From positions 1 through 37,340 of the forward strand of contig JALHRH010000012.1 in NCBI GenBank assembly GCA_022841565.1: a DNA stretch of 37,340 nt, in the 5' to 3' direction. The notes under the pieces are model-generated. The model saw nothing but the letters and a program-made list of their open reading frames with translations, did not search any database and was not told the origin of the DNA. Shown one piece after another: positions 23,824-33,080 of the stretch. Positions within the stretch are counted from its first letter, which is position 1, and every line of letters starts with the position of its first letter. Source of the stretch: Mycobacterium sp. (GTDB taxonomy: Bacteria; Actinomycetota; Actinomycetes; Mycobacteriales; Mycobacteriaceae). Made by a program: the position numbers and the translations under genes.

Positions 23824-26534
23824 GGATTACCCGCGCTCGATTGTGGATCTGGCGACGCGGCACGCCATGAATCCGTCGTGATATTCACACTCGGTGGACG
23901 GTCGAGCGCTGCACCGAAGCACAAGGACGCCGACGGCGAGTAGGTGGTCGTGCGCTGCCGCGCGGGGCGGCCGATGCCCGAGGCGATGCCGATCAGATCG
24001 GCGACGCTCTTGGACGAGCCGAACTCCGAGCCGGCCATCCTGGAGATCGTCTCCTCCATCAGCGTGCCACCGAGGTCGTTGGCGCCGCCGTTGAGCATCA
24101 CCTGGGCACGCTCGACGCCAAGCTTGACCCAGCTGGTCTGGATGTTGGAGATCTTGCCGTGCAACATGATCCGCGCCAACGCGTGCACCGCACGGTTGTC
24201 GCGGTGGGTCGGACCCGGGCGCGCACCGCCCGCCAGATACAGCGGCGAGGACTGGTGCACGAACGGCAGCGGCACGAACTCGGTGAAACCGCCGGTGCGG
24301 TCCTGGATCTCGCGCAGCAGCCGCAGGTGCCCGACCCAGTGGCGGGGCGCATCGACATGGCCGTACATCATCGTGGAGCTGGAGCGCAGCCCCACCTCGT
24401 GCGCGGTGCTGATCACCTCGATCCACAGCGAGGTCGGCAATTTGCCCTTCGTCAGTACCCAGCGCACCTCGTCATCGAGAATTTCGGCGGCGGTCCCCGG
24501 GACGGAACCCAGTCCGGCTTCTCGCAGCGCGATAAGCCACTCGCGAATGCTTAAGCCGCTCTTGGTGACTCCGTTGGCTATCTCCATTGGGCTGAACGCG
24601 TGCACATGCATCGACGGCACCCGCGCCAGCACCGCGCGGACCAGGTCGGCGTACCCCGTGACCGGCAGCTCGGGGTCGATACCGCCCTGCATACACACCT
24701 CGGTGGCGCCGGCGAGGTGTGCCTGCCATGCCCGCTCGGCTACCTCGTCGGTCGACAGCGAGTAGGCGTCGGCGTCGCCCTTGCGCTGGGCGAAGGCGCA
24801 GAAGCGGCAGCCCGTGTAGCAGATGTTGGTGAAATTGATGTTGCGGTTGACCACGAACGTCACGTCGTCGCCGACGGTGTCGCGGCGCAGTGAATCGGCC
24901 AGTGCGGCAACGGCATCCAGTGCCGGACCAGCTGCGGTGGCCAGTGCCAGATACTCGTTGTCGGTGCACCCCGCGGGATCCCGCTCGGCCGAACGCAACG
25001 CGGCCAGAACGTCGGTGCCGACACGTTCGGGCGCGCGGGCGGCCAGCTCGTGCACCTTCTCGCGGATCGACTCCCAGTCACCGAACGCGCTGCCTAGGTC
25101 GCTGCGGGTCTCGGTGAGCCTGCCTTCGGCGTCGATCGCCGTGTGTAGATCGGTTCGGCCCAACGACTCGGTCGCCTCGTCGGGTTCCTGCCACGGGCTG
25201 CCCCGGGGATTGACGTCGCGGGCGTAGCCGGATCCGGGGTCGGCCAGTGCGTCGACATGCCCGCGCACTCGCGGGTCGATCCACGCCGCGCCCGCCTGCA
25301 CATACTGCGGGTGCGCGGTGAGCCGCTGGACCAGGTCGTAGCCGGCCTCCGCCGTGATGGCGGCGAGTTCGTCCACCGCGGGCCAGGGTCGCTCGGGGTT
25401 GACGTGGTCGGGCGTCAGCGGCGACACCCCGCCCCAGTCGTCCACGCCGGCGCCAATCAGTGCCAGACACTCAGCCCTCGACACCAGGTTCGGCGGGGCC
25501 TGGATGCGCATCTTGGGACCCAGCACCAGGCGGGTGACGGCCAGCGTCGCTTGGAAATCGTCGATGCCTGCGTCGGGCATCGCGGCCATCGCGGTGTGGG
25601 CCTTGGCGCAAAAGTTCTGCACGATCACTTCCTGGACGTGCCCGAACTCCCGGTGCGACCGGCGAATCGCGTGGATGGTCTCGGCCCGCTCGGTCAGCGT
25701 CTCCCCGATCCCTACCAACAGCCCGGTGGTGAACGGGATGGACAACCGGCCCGCATCGTCGAGCGTGCGCAATCGCACCGCGGGATCCTTGTCGGGGCTG
25801 CCGAAGTGCGCCAGACCCCGGGTTTCGCTGAGCCGCCGTGACGTGGTTTCGAGCATCAAGCCCATCGATGGAGCGACCGGCTTGAGTCGCGCCAGCTCCG
25901 ACCAGCTCATCACACCCGGGTTTACGTGCGGCAGCAGCCCGGTCTCCTCGAGCACCCGGATCGCCATCGCTCGCACATAGTCCAGCGTCGACTCGTAACC
26001 GCGCTGGCCGAGCCAACGGCGGGCCTCGTCCCAGCGAGCCTCTGGGCGGTCGCCGAGCGTGAAAAGTGCTTCCTTGCAACCTAATACGGCTCCGCGATGC
26101 GCAACGTCGAGGATCTCGTCGGGCTCCATGAACATGGCTTTGCCGGTGGCCCGGAGCTTGCCTGGCACCGTCACGAAGGTGCAGTAGTGGCACGTGTCGC
26201 GGCACAGGCGGGTGACGGGGATGAATACCTTGCGCGAGTAGCTGACCGGCAACCTACCGGTGGCGCCGACCCGGCCCGCGGCCCGCAGTCCGGCGTCACG
26301 GACCCGCGCCGCGCTGGCGCACAAGTCGGCGAGATCGTCCCCACGCGCCGTCAGGGCGGTCGCGGCTTCGTCGATGTTGAGTGCCACGCCGTCACGCGCC
26401 CGCCGCAGTACCCGCCGAAGCGCCGCGGTTCCGCGCCCGGATGTCTGCGACGGAATGGTCGGGCTGGGCAGATCGGTGCCGCGCCGAGTGTTCTGAGGGC
26501 CGACGTACGAGGAAGGGGGAATGAGAACGCTCAC
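23820..26534 (-). CDS. fbiC: FbiC-like (fused CofG/CofH) double radical-SAM protein
   Basis: A 904-residue fusion with two radical-SAM cluster motifs: Cys111-x3-Cys115-x2-Cys118 (CRDTCHYC, CofG half) and Cys571-x3-Cys575-x2-Cys578 (CYTGCRFC, CofH half). FbiC makes the deazaflavin FO of coenzyme F420 from a tyrosine-derived product and a diaminouracil. The GTG start at 26534 overlaps the stop of the FAD oxidoreductase gene (GTGA), so the two are coupled. Two oddities: the [11 protein letters not shown] segment has Cys308 where I recall the family's NFRAKPDTAM Arg, and about 39 residues follow the point near RTTTY where FbiC proteins usually end. It is probably a second, divergent copy rather than the housekeeping gene. 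Confidence 0.9.
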   Translation of the reverse strand: MSVLIPPSSYVGPQNTRRGTDLPSPTIPSQTSGRGTAALRRVLRRARDGVALNIDEAATALTARGDDLADLCASAARVRDAGLRAAGRVGATGRLPVSYSRKVFIPVTRLCRDTCHYCTFVTVPGKLRATGKAMFMEPDEILDVAHRGAVLGCKEALFTLGDRPEARWDEARRWLGQRGYESTLDYVRAMAIRVLEETGLLPHVNPGVMSWSELARLKPVAPSMGLMLETTSRRLSETRGLAHFGSPDKDPAVRLRTLDDAGRLSIPFTTGLLVGIGETLTERAETIHAIRRSHREFGHVQEVIVQNFCAKAHTAMAAMPDAGIDDFQATLAVTRLVLGPKMRIQAPPNLVSRAECLALIGAGVDDWGGVSPLTPDHVNPERPWPAVDELAAITAEAGYDLVQRLTAHPQYVQAGAAWIDPRVRGHVDALADPGSGYARDVNPRGSPWQEPDEATESLGRTDLHTAIDAEGRLTETRSDLGSAFGDWESIREKVHELAARAPERVGTDVLAALRSAERDPAGCTDNEYLALATAAGPALDAVAALADSLRRDTVGDDVTFVVNRNINFTNICYTGCRFCAFAQRKGDADAYSLSTDEVAERAWQAHLAGATEVCMQGGIDPELPVTGYADLVRAVLARVPSMHVHAFSPMEIANGVTKSGLSIREWLIALREAGLGSVPGTAAEILDDEVRWVLTKGKLPTSLWIEVISTAHEVGLRSSSTMMYGHVDAPRHWVGHLRLLREIQDRTGGFTEFVPLPFVHQSSPLYLAGGARPGPTHRDNRAVHALARIMLHGKISNIQTSWVKLGVERAQVMLNGGANDLGGTLMEETISRMAGSEFGSSKSVADLIGIASGIGRPARQRTTTYSPSASLCFGAALDRPPSVNITTDSWRAASPDPQSSAGNP

Positions 26535-27913
26535 CGTGCCGCGAGGTCGTCGGCAATATCGCGGGCGCCCAGGATCCCGGCGCTGGCGGCCGCCTCGGTC
26601 CACACACCCCGAATCGGGACGGAGCCGTCACCCACGAACCACAGGCCGGGCACCGTCTCACTGCGGCGGGCCAGCTTGGTCCCCGACAGTGCCTGGCTGT
26701 ACCACATGCCGCCGCGTTCGATCAGCTGCCGCTCCTCGATGGCGTCGTCGAGGCCAGGGAAGTAAAACCGCTCAACCTCCTGCAGCCGCTGGTAGAGCGC
26801 CTCGGTCCCGCCCCATTCCTCCACTCGCGAGCGCGGCCCCCAGTAGACGCTGCACAGGACCTGCTTTCCCGGCTGCACGCCCCAGGGCGCCCGGTTGTGG
26901 GACCACATGAACTGGGTCCATTCCGGATCGGGATTCAGCACGACGTGCCAGTTGAAGTCGGAGGGCAGGATTTCGCGGTTGAGCAGGGTGATCGAGTACC
27001 AGCCGCTGAACCGGTGCTCGCCCCATTCGGTGGCGTTGACGCGTGCTACCTCGGCGGGCACCGGGTCGAGCAGGGACGGCAGCCGGCCGTTGCCGGTGGC
27101 GAGGGCCACGGCTGGGGCGTGGACTTCGGTGCCGTCGCGCAGCCGAACCCCAACGGCGGCATCGCCGTTCATCAGCACCCGGTCGACCTTGCGGCCCCGC
27201 CAGATGGTCCCGCCTTTCCGCTCGATGGCCTGGGCCATCGGCACGAATACCCCCTCGCGGTAGTCGGGGTAGACCTCCGGATAGACCGATTCACCGGCCA
27301 AGAATGCGCGGAGAAAGCCCAGGGCACCCCAGACCGTCACGAGGCTGACGGCCTCCATGGGCAGGGCGTGAATGAAGGAGACGAGGCCGCACAACAGGAA
27401 GGTTGTCACCGGGTCCTCAGTCTGTTTGGCCAGCCAATCGACGAACAAGACATCGTCCATATCGGTGAGTTCGTCGAACGGTATCGCCAGTCCTTCAACG
27501 AGCACCCGCTTGATTTCTTCTCGATATTCGCCGAGCGGTACCGGCGAGAAGGCCTGGATAGCCTCGGTCATCGCCTCAGCAGAGGGGTACCACGAGAAGA
27601 GTTCGCGGTGCTCCCGGTTGCCCCACAGCGACACTCGAACCGACGGCTGCGAGGTCATCGGTCCGATGTCAGCACCCAGTTTGTGGGCCAGGGGAAGCCA
27701 CCACCCACCCGTCCAGAGCGGAGAGATGAGCACCGCCTGCAAGAGCACGCGGTTGCCCTTGATCCAGAATGGCCGCACGTTGAAGGCGACCTCTTTGGTC
27801 TCGCAGATCAGCAGGGGCCGCAGCCCTTGTAGGAGCGCTTCGCCGGCACAGCAAACACCGGCAGCGCCGCCCCCCACGATGATCACGTCGTACTCGGCGT
27901 CAGCTCCAGTCAT
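26531..27913 (-). CDS. FAD-dependent oxidoreductase, phytoene-desaturase/amine-oxidase-like
   Basis: A 460-residue flavoprotein with an N-terminal dinucleotide-binding [18 protein letters not shown] and a C-terminal flavin motif [24 protein letters not shown], the arrangement of phytoene desaturases and related FAD oxidoreductases. The ATG at 27913 is preceded by GAAGGAAG; an open extension further upstream would run through the operator region and is rejected. It is divergent from a TetR gene across a palindromic region and is coupled to the FbiC-like gene. It probably desaturates or isomerises a hydrophobic substrate. The substrate is unknown. Confidence 0.87.
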   Translation of the reverse strand: MTGADAEYDVIIVGGGAAGVCCAGEALLQGLRPLLICETKEVAFNVRPFWIKGNRVLLQAVLISPLWTGGWWLPLAHKLGADIGPMTSQPSVRVSLWGNREHRELFSWYPSAEAMTEAIQAFSPVPLGEYREEIKRVLVEGLAIPFDELTDMDDVLFVDWLAKQTEDPVTTFLLCGLVSFIHALPMEAVSLVTVWGALGFLRAFLAGESVYPEVYPDYREGVFVPMAQAIERKGGTIWRGRKVDRVLMNGDAAVGVRLRDGTEVHAPAVALATGNGRLPSLLDPVPAEVARVNATEWGEHRFSGWYSITLLNREILPSDFNWHVVLNPDPEWTQFMWSHNRAPWGVQPGKQVLCSVYWGPRSRVEEWGGTEALYQRLQEVERFYFPGLDDAIEERQLIERGGMWYSQALSGTKLARRSETVPGLWFVGDGSVPIRGVWTEAAASAGILGARDIADDLAAR

Positions 27914-27980
27914 TGAGCACTTCCTTCTAGGCGGCTCCTGCGGCTGGCGAGGAAACCGAGTTAGTGTACCGCGTTGTATT

Positions 27981-27999
27981 GTACAGTGATGTACTGTAC
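27981..27999. promoter_or_regulatory. 19-bp palindromic operator (GTACAGT-N5-ACTGTAC)
   Basis: GTACAGT at 27981-27987 and ACTGTAC at 27993-27999 form perfect 7-bp arms around GATGT. An outer pair, GTGTAC at 27964-27969 and GTACAC at 28006-28011, nearly shares the centre. It lies between the FAD oxidoreductase gene and the divergent TetR gene, as expected for that TetR's autoregulated operator. Confidence 0.7.
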
Positions 28000-28040
28000 G
28001 GTAGAGTACACAAGATATCAAGCGCGAAAACCGCATCTAG

Positions 28041-28661
28041 ATGGCGCAGAGGATGACTGCAGAAGAGTTTGTGGCACCCCTCGCGGGGAATCGGTCAGGG
28101 CCGCGGCGTAAGGCCGCGGAAATGGATGAGGCAATCGTCACCGCCGCGGAGCGCCTCTTGCGGGCGCGCGGTTTCGACGGGCTCACCATGAACGACGTCG
28201 CCCTTGAGGCACGGGTGAGCAAAGCGAGCCTGTATCAGCGGTGGCCGTCCAAGAGCGAGTTGGTCATCGCGGTGCTCGACCGCCTCTCGCCCCAAGCTAT
28301 CGACCCGCCCTCAACCGGTGACGTGTGGAAAGACCTCCGTCAGATTGTGGCCGACCTGGTCGACATGTCCAACGACATCAGAGGGCTCGCGGTCGCCGTC
28401 ATCAGCGCCGCGTCCTTTGACCAGGAGCTCGCTGACGCGTTCCACAGCCTGGTCCGCCGGCGCCAGGACGCAGAGCTGGCGATCGTCGACGAGGCGGTGC
28501 GAAACGGGCAACTGCCGAACACGGTCAATCGTCAGCTATTGGTCGACGCACTGGTCTCGATCATCTGGTTCCGCATCCTGATCTCGGGGGAGCCGATCGA
28601 ACCCGATTTTCCTGACGAGGTCATCCGTCTCTTGCGAAGCGGGCTCGACGCTCGTTCGTAG
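28041..28661 (+). CDS. TetR/AcrR family transcriptional regulator, divergent
   Basis: A 206-residue regulator with an HTH at about residues 32-75 (IVTAAERLLRARGFDGLTMNDVALEARVSKASLYQRWPSK in part) and a C-terminal domain ending in FRILISGEPIEPDFPDEVI, the pattern of TetR proteins with the C-terminal ligand-binding domain common in actinobacteria. It is divergent from the FAD oxidoreductase/FbiC-like operon, and the 19-bp palindrome at 27981 is its likely site. AveC-like genes follow on the same strand after 73 bases and may be cotranscribed. Confidence 0.9.
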   Translation: MAQRMTAEEFVAPLAGNRSGPRRKAAEMDEAIVTAAERLLRARGFDGLTMNDVALEARVSKASLYQRWPSKSELVIAVLDRLSPQAIDPPSTGDVWKDLRQIVADLVDMSNDIRGLAVAVISAASFDQELADAFHSLVRRRQDAELAIVDEAVRNGQLPNTVNRQLLVDALVSIIWFRILISGEPIEPDFPDEVIRLLRSGLDARS

Positions 28662-28690
28662 CGCCACATCATCCGACGAGAGGACCGGCT

Positions 28691-28741
28691 ATGAAGTTGC
28701 AGGGAACGGCCAACGACCGCTACAACCCCCCGCCATGCTGA
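28691..28741 (+). CDS. 16-codon leader reading frame before the first AveC-like gene
   Basis: ATG 28691 has a GAGAGG site 7 bases upstream and encodes MKLQGTANDRYNPPPC; its stop at 28739-28741 overlaps the start region of the AveC-like gene, whose ATG (28735) has no comparable site of its own. This suggests a translated leader that couples ribosomes to the next gene. A frameshifted former N-terminus is the alternative. No function is known. Confidence 0.4.
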   Translation: MKLQGTANDRYNPPPC

Positions 28742-29856
28742 CCGAGGCGTCGGGGGCGGTGACCGCGCTTCCTCGCGAATCGAAGCGGGCCCGGCCCATC
28801 CTCCTGTGGGCATTGGTGGGCGGCGGTTTCGTGGCGCTCGCCCTGTGGATGTGGGTTGGCGCCCTGGTGGCCGGTGATCTGCGCCCTACCCCGGTGGGCC
28901 CGAGCCCCGTGCCTACGTGGCTGCGCATATCGGTCGCGGTGTGGCAGGTCGTCTACGGTGGGTTGCTCGTCATCACCTTCTTCTTCGTGCTAGTCAAACC
29001 CTGGTGGCGCGAGCGGCGCCTCACCTTCGACGGGATGTTCCTCATTTCCTGGCTGGTGGCCTGGGCCGTACAGGACGCGTGGCCGAACTACACGGTGCAG
29101 TGGTTCAACTACAACTCCCTATTCATCAACCTCGGGTGCCCGCAGTGTCGGGTGCCCGGGTGGCAGAGCCCGAACGGGACCCAGATGACCGAGCCGCTGA
29201 TCTTCATGGGCGGCATGTACGCCGGCGCGTTCCTCGCCTGCCTGCTGTGCAACGTGGTGATGCGCAAGGCCAAGGCCCGTTGGCCACAGCTCGGAACCGT
29301 CGGCATGATCGGGGTGGCGTTCGCCTTCATGGTCTTGCTCGACTTCCTCGCCGAATTGGTATGGATGCGGGCCGGCACCTACACCTACGGCGGGGCCATC
29401 CGAGAACTCTCGATGGGCGCGGGTCACTACTACCAGTTCCCCGTCTACGAGTCGTTGCTGTGGGGAGCCACGTGGGCGGGAATAGCCTGCATCCGCTACT
29501 TCAAGGACGACAGGGGCAACTCCCTCGTCGAGAAGGGCGCCGACCGGCTCGCCGTCGGTGAAGGGAAGCGGGCGGTGCTGCGGTTGCTGGCCTTAATCGG
29601 CGTCGTCAACGTCATCATCCTGGTGACCTACAACATCCCCAGCCAGTGGCTCGGCACCCACGCTGACGATTTCCCAGACGAGATCCTGCACGGCTCGTAC
29701 TACACCAACATGATGTGCGGACCCGGTTCGGACTACGCATGTCCGGGGCCACGCGTGCCGATCTCAGTGGGCCCGGACAGCGCCCACACGACCCCGGAGG
29801 GTGGCTTCAGGGCACCCAAAGGTTTGCCCGATCAGACCAAGAACGCAGGTGGCTAG
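28735..29856 (+). CDS. AveC-like (spirocyclase family) membrane protein 1
   Basis: A 373-residue membrane protein with about seven hydrophobic helices, starting with a segment at residues 21-46. It contains PTPVGPSPVPTW, PGWQSPNG, YQFPVYESLLWG, FKDDRGNSLVEKGADRL and a C-terminal MMCGPGSDYACPGPRVPI. All of these recur in two other proteins of this window and fit the AveC family. AveC of avermectin biosynthesis acts on spiroketals as a cyclase/dehydratase; mycobacterial members have no established substrate. The stop is immediately followed by the ATG of the second copy, so they form an operon. Confidence 0.85.
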   Translation: MLTEASGAVTALPRESKRARPILLWALVGGGFVALALWMWVGALVAGDLRPTPVGPSPVPTWLRISVAVWQVVYGGLLVITFFFVLVKPWWRERRLTFDGMFLISWLVAWAVQDAWPNYTVQWFNYNSLFINLGCPQCRVPGWQSPNGTQMTEPLIFMGGMYAGAFLACLLCNVVMRKAKARWPQLGTVGMIGVAFAFMVLLDFLAELVWMRAGTYTYGGAIRELSMGAGHYYQFPVYESLLWGATWAGIACIRYFKDDRGNSLVEKGADRLAVGEGKRAVLRLLALIGVVNVIILVTYNIPSQWLGTHADDFPDEILHGSYYTNMMCGPGSDYACPGPRVPISVGPDSAHTTPEGGFRAPKGLPDQTKNAGG

Positions 29857-30912
29857 ATGGCCGTCATTTCCGCCGACCCGGCCGTGGTCGTCACGAAGCA
29901 CCCTCGCACCGGGGGTCCCGCAACGGTCTTGGCCGTCGTCGGGGCCGCATTCGTAGTCCTACAGATCTGGGTTTACGGCGCGTGGATCTTTTCCGGCGAT
30001 GCCCATAGCCAGTCCATGGGTAGCGACCAGATGGACACCGGCGCCAAGGTTGTGGCGTGGCTCGTGCAGCTGGCCTCGTCGACGGCGCTCGTCGTCGCCA
30101 TCGTGTACTGCGCTCGCCGGTGGCGGCGAGAGGGGCGCATGCCCTGGGACGCCATGCTCGCCGTCGCGTGGCTGTCGGCGTATTGGCAAGAGGTCACGTG
30201 CAACTACCTTCGCCCGATGTTCCTGTACAACTCCTACTCGGTGAATTTGGGCTCGTGGTACGGCCACATTCCCGGTTGGATCAGCCCGAACGCCCGCAAC
30301 CTGCCGGAACCGCTGCTGATGGCCGGGCCGGTCTACGGCTACTGGTTCATCCTGTGCGCCGCAATCTTTTGCGCGATCGCCCGACGGATCCATCGGCGAC
30401 GCCCGCAGACCGGTGGCTGGGCGCTGTTCGGGATCGGTGTCGTTGTCCTTGGGCTGATGGACCTGCTCCTGGAGCTGATCTTCATCCGCACGGGCATGTT
30501 CGCCTACTCGGGCGTCATCCGAAGCCTGTCGTTGTGGGGAGGCAAAACCTACCAATTCCCGCTGTACGAGCCTGTGCTCATCGGTGTCCTCTGCACGACC
30601 ATGGGCCTCTTGCGTTACTACCGCGACGACAGAGGCTTCTCGGCCATCGAGCGCGGTAGCGAATCGATCCGGCCGTTCGGTTCGCCGTCGAGCAGCGCAT
30701 CGTCCAAGTGGGTGTCGATGGTGCGGACGTTGGCCCTCGTTGGGCTCGTCAACGTCATGTTCGGCGCCTTCAATTTGTTTTACGTGTGGACAAGTCTGTA
30801 CGTCGACGAGTTCCCGGCATACCCGAGCTACCTCATCAACGAGATGTGTGGACCGGGCACTGGCATCGACTGCCCGGCTCCCGGGGTGCCCATCAACACA
30901 CCGCGGACCTGA
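29857..30912 (+). CDS. AveC-like (spirocyclase family) membrane protein 2
   Basis: A 351-residue membrane protein whose ATG follows the previous stop without a gap. It shares PGWISPNARNL, YQFPLYEPVLIG, YRDDRGFSAIERGSES and a C-terminal CGPGTGIDCPAPGVPI with its neighbours, while its N-terminal helix region lacks the proline-glycine PTPTGPTPIP stretch. An insertion of Ser-rich sequence (SPSSSASSK) interrupts the region after the RDDRG motif. It is the most divergent of the three copies. It may act as a partner subunit of copy 1. Confidence 0.83.
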   Translation: MAVISADPAVVVTKHPRTGGPATVLAVVGAAFVVLQIWVYGAWIFSGDAHSQSMGSDQMDTGAKVVAWLVQLASSTALVVAIVYCARRWRREGRMPWDAMLAVAWLSAYWQEVTCNYLRPMFLYNSYSVNLGSWYGHIPGWISPNARNLPEPLLMAGPVYGYWFILCAAIFCAIARRIHRRRPQTGGWALFGIGVVVLGLMDLLLELIFIRTGMFAYSGVIRSLSLWGGKTYQFPLYEPVLIGVLCTTMGLLRYYRDDRGFSAIERGSESIRPFGSPSSSASSKWVSMVRTLALVGLVNVMFGAFNLFYVWTSLYVDEFPAYPSYLINEMCGPGTGIDCPAPGVPINTPRT

Positions 30913-31212
30913 TGGAGATCGGCGACGTCGGTCGGGCGCGCGCCATTCCCGCTCCGGCACTTCACCGGTCGGCCGATACTATCATCTTTCATTGCCGCAC
31001 AGAGGAATCGACGCCTGCGGGTGACGTCGTGGGCGGCTTCGGTACCCATGGTTGGCGCCTGGTTGCGTCCAAAGTGGTTGTGGGACATCTGTTTCAGCAA
31101 ACGGGTGCTCCGGTCGACTCGAGTTAGCGATCCCGATTCCGTTGCGGCCACTCAGCATAAATAAGTAAACACTCACTAGCTAAAGGGAAGTTGCGGTGCT
31201 AAGGTGAATGCT
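30913..31212. other. 300-base intergenic region before the LLM reductase
   Basis: No convincing gene is seen here. The right half becomes AT-richer and holds the operator-like motif at 31163 just before the LLM reductase. Open frames crossing it have no recognisable similarity and are treated as chance. Confidence 0.5.
31163..31178. promoter_or_regulatory. Operator-like motif upstream of the LLM reductase
   Basis: AAGTAAACACTCACTA is a strong match to the recurrent motif, with AAG arm and ACTCACT core, in an AT-rich stretch 34 bases before the ATG at 31213. Confidence 0.55.
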
Positions 31213-32358
31213 ATGACGGGATTACGTGTGGGCATCATGGACTCGATCATCTCCGCTCGTCCGCGGGTTGACAGCTTCACCAGGGCCACCTATCTGACCG
31301 CGCTGGCCAGCAGAGTCGAATCGTTTTGGGTACCTGATCATCTGAACGCGCCGTTCCCGAAATCTCTGTGGCAACAGAAGTACTGCGGTGGGGCCAAAAT
31401 CCTGCCGTCCGCCGATGCATTCCTTGAGCCGTGGACCATGCTGGGACACATTGCGGCACGTAATCGCCTGGGGCGGATGAGACTTGGCGTGGGCGTTACC
31501 GACACCGGTCGACGCAATCCAGCCGTCACTGCGCAGGCCGCGGCGACGCTCCATCTGCTCACCCGCGGCCGGGCCATCCTGGGCATCGGTACCGGGGAGC
31601 GGGAAGGCAACGAGCCTTACGGGGTGGAGTGGTCGAAGCCGGTCGCCCGGTTCGAAGAAGCGATGGCGACGATCCGCGCGCTGTGGAATTCGAACGGTGA
31701 ACTGGTCAACCGGGATTCGCCATTTTTCCCGCTGCGCAAGGCGATCTTCGATCTGCCACCGTATCGGGGGAAGTGGCCCGAGATTTGGATCGCCGCACAG
31801 GGTCCCCGCATGCTGCGCGCCGCCGGCCGTTATGGCGATGGCTTCTTTCCCCCCATCGGCCACAAACCCCAGGAGTACGCGCGCCGCTTGGACGTCGTTC
31901 GCACAGCGGCTTCCGACGCAGGGCGCAACCCAATGTCGATAGTTCCGGCCATCCAGTTGTCGGTCGTGACCGGCAGGACCGCCGCGGAAGTGGACGAGGC
32001 TCTTGATTCCGAGCTGATCAAAGCGGTGGCATTGACCGCCCCGGACGAGCTTTTCGCTCAACATGGCGCCCAGCATCCGTTGGGAGCGGGATTCTCCGGC
32101 GGCCAGGACATCCTGCCGCAGGACTGGGATGAGCAGACGGCTCTGTCCTACATCAAGGCGATCCCGCCGGCGCTAATGCGGGACGTGGGACTTGTGGGCA
32201 CGGCCGACGAGATCATCGATCGGGCTGCGGAGTGGCGCGACTGCGGAGTTCGCTACATGGTGTTGACCCCCATCAGCGCCCTGCAGCGCAATCTGCGCGC
32301 CGGCCTGGCCGCCACGGGGCCGTTCTTGAAGGTCGTTCGGGCGCTGAAGAAGCTGTAG
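31213..32358 (+). CDS. LLM-class F420-dependent oxidoreductase, phthiodiolone-ketoreductase-like
   Basis: A 381-residue luciferase-like protein. VTDTGRRNPAVTAQAAATLH, LLTRGRAILGIG, GEREGNEPYGVEW and LPPYRGKWPEIW are nearly as I recall them in M. tuberculosis Rv2951c, the F420-dependent phthiodiolone ketoreductase of phthiocerol dimycocerosate biosynthesis. So it is a paralogue or homologue of that enzyme, probably reducing a keto group of a hydrophobic substrate with F420H2. The ATG at 31213 is chosen because AAGG lies 8 bases upstream; an in-frame GTG at 31204 is an alternative. No PDIM biosynthesis gene is visible nearby. Its cofactor links it to the FbiC-like gene. Confidence 0.9.
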   Translation: MTGLRVGIMDSIISARPRVDSFTRATYLTALASRVESFWVPDHLNAPFPKSLWQQKYCGGAKILPSADAFLEPWTMLGHIAARNRLGRMRLGVGVTDTGRRNPAVTAQAAATLHLLTRGRAILGIGTGEREGNEPYGVEWSKPVARFEEAMATIRALWNSNGELVNRDSPFFPLRKAIFDLPPYRGKWPEIWIAAQGPRMLRAAGRYGDGFFPPIGHKPQEYARRLDVVRTAASDAGRNPMSIVPAIQLSVVTGRTAAEVDEALDSELIKAVALTAPDELFAQHGAQHPLGAGFSGGQDILPQDWDEQTALSYIKAIPPALMRDVGLVGTADEIIDRAAEWRDCGVRYMVLTPISALQRNLRAGLAATGPFLKVVRALKKL

Positions 32359-32370
32359 ACACTCCCGGCG

Positions 32371-33066
32371 ATGCGTGCGCCGGCTCGAGGGTCGAGATCT
32401 CGTTACGATCGAATGGTGCTCCTCGAGATAACGACGACGCTGCAACGACGCATCATCGAAGCGGCCGAGATCTGTATCCGCAAGAAGGGGATCTCTCAGA
32501 TCCGGATGCAGGACGTGGCCGATGAGGCCGAAGTCTCAATGGCCACGCTCTACCGCCATGTTGGCGGCAAGAACGAACTGCTGCTTGCTGTGTTGATGGC
32601 GGAGGCCGAGAAGCTGTTGGTCCGGGTGGAAGCGGTTGTGGCGCTCGAGCCCGACCCGGTTGACGCGTTGGTCAACGGTGTTCTCTTCCTTGTCCGCGAG
32701 ACTCTCAAGAACGAAACGCTCACGGCTGTACTAGTTTCGGATGAGTTCAGAGATATCCTCGCCGCGCCCGGCGCCTTCGAGGCAACAGTGGGGAAGGGAG
32801 CCAAGTTCGTCGAGCCGCTACTGGCCAGAACACCGTCCAGAAGGCGCAGGCCGGACGTCACACCAGCCGAAGCCTCCGAGTGGGTCACCCGCATCGTCCA
32901 TTCCATGCTCCAGGTGCCCACCTACATGTCCCGAGACGACGACGAATGGCGAAGCTATCTCCACCGTCTCCTGGCGCCATCCCTGTTTTCGGTGCCGCGG
33001 TCACGGCCACCCCGTCCGGTCACCGATCGGGGAGCGGGCGGGGTGGGCAGCGACAATCGGCTTTGA
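32371..33066 (+). CDS. TetR/AcrR family transcriptional regulator
   Basis: A 231-residue regulator with an HTH near residues 25-65 (RRIIEAAEICIRKKGISQIR, DVADEAEVSMATLYRHV, GGKNELL), a helical ligand-binding domain and a proline/arginine-rich C-terminal tail. The first ATG (32371) and an in-frame ATG at 32413 are both possible starts; neither has a strong ribosome-binding site, and the second gives a more usual TetR N-terminus. It follows the LLM reductase after 12 bases and is convergent with the third AveC-like gene. Its operator is not identified. Confidence 0.88.
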   Translation: MRAPARGSRSRYDRMVLLEITTTLQRRIIEAAEICIRKKGISQIRMQDVADEAEVSMATLYRHVGGKNELLLAVLMAEAEKLLVRVEAVVALEPDPVDALVNGVLFLVRETLKNETLTAVLVSDEFRDILAAPGAFEATVGKGAKFVEPLLARTPSRRRRPDVTPAEASEWVTRIVHSMLQVPTYMSRDDDEWRSYLHRLLAPSLFSVPRSRPPRPVTDRGAGGVGSDNRL

Positions 33067-33080
33067 CTAGATCGCGATGA

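Noticed and set aside
26535-26603. Upstream ATG for the FbiC-like gene
   Set aside because: It lies within the FAD oxidoreductase gene and adds an Arg-rich segment; the GTG at 26534 overlaps the upstream stop and gives a normal junction.
26897-27832. Plus-strand open frame opposite the FAD oxidoreductase
   Set aside because: The opposite strand has dinucleotide-binding and C-terminal flavin motifs; this frame has none.
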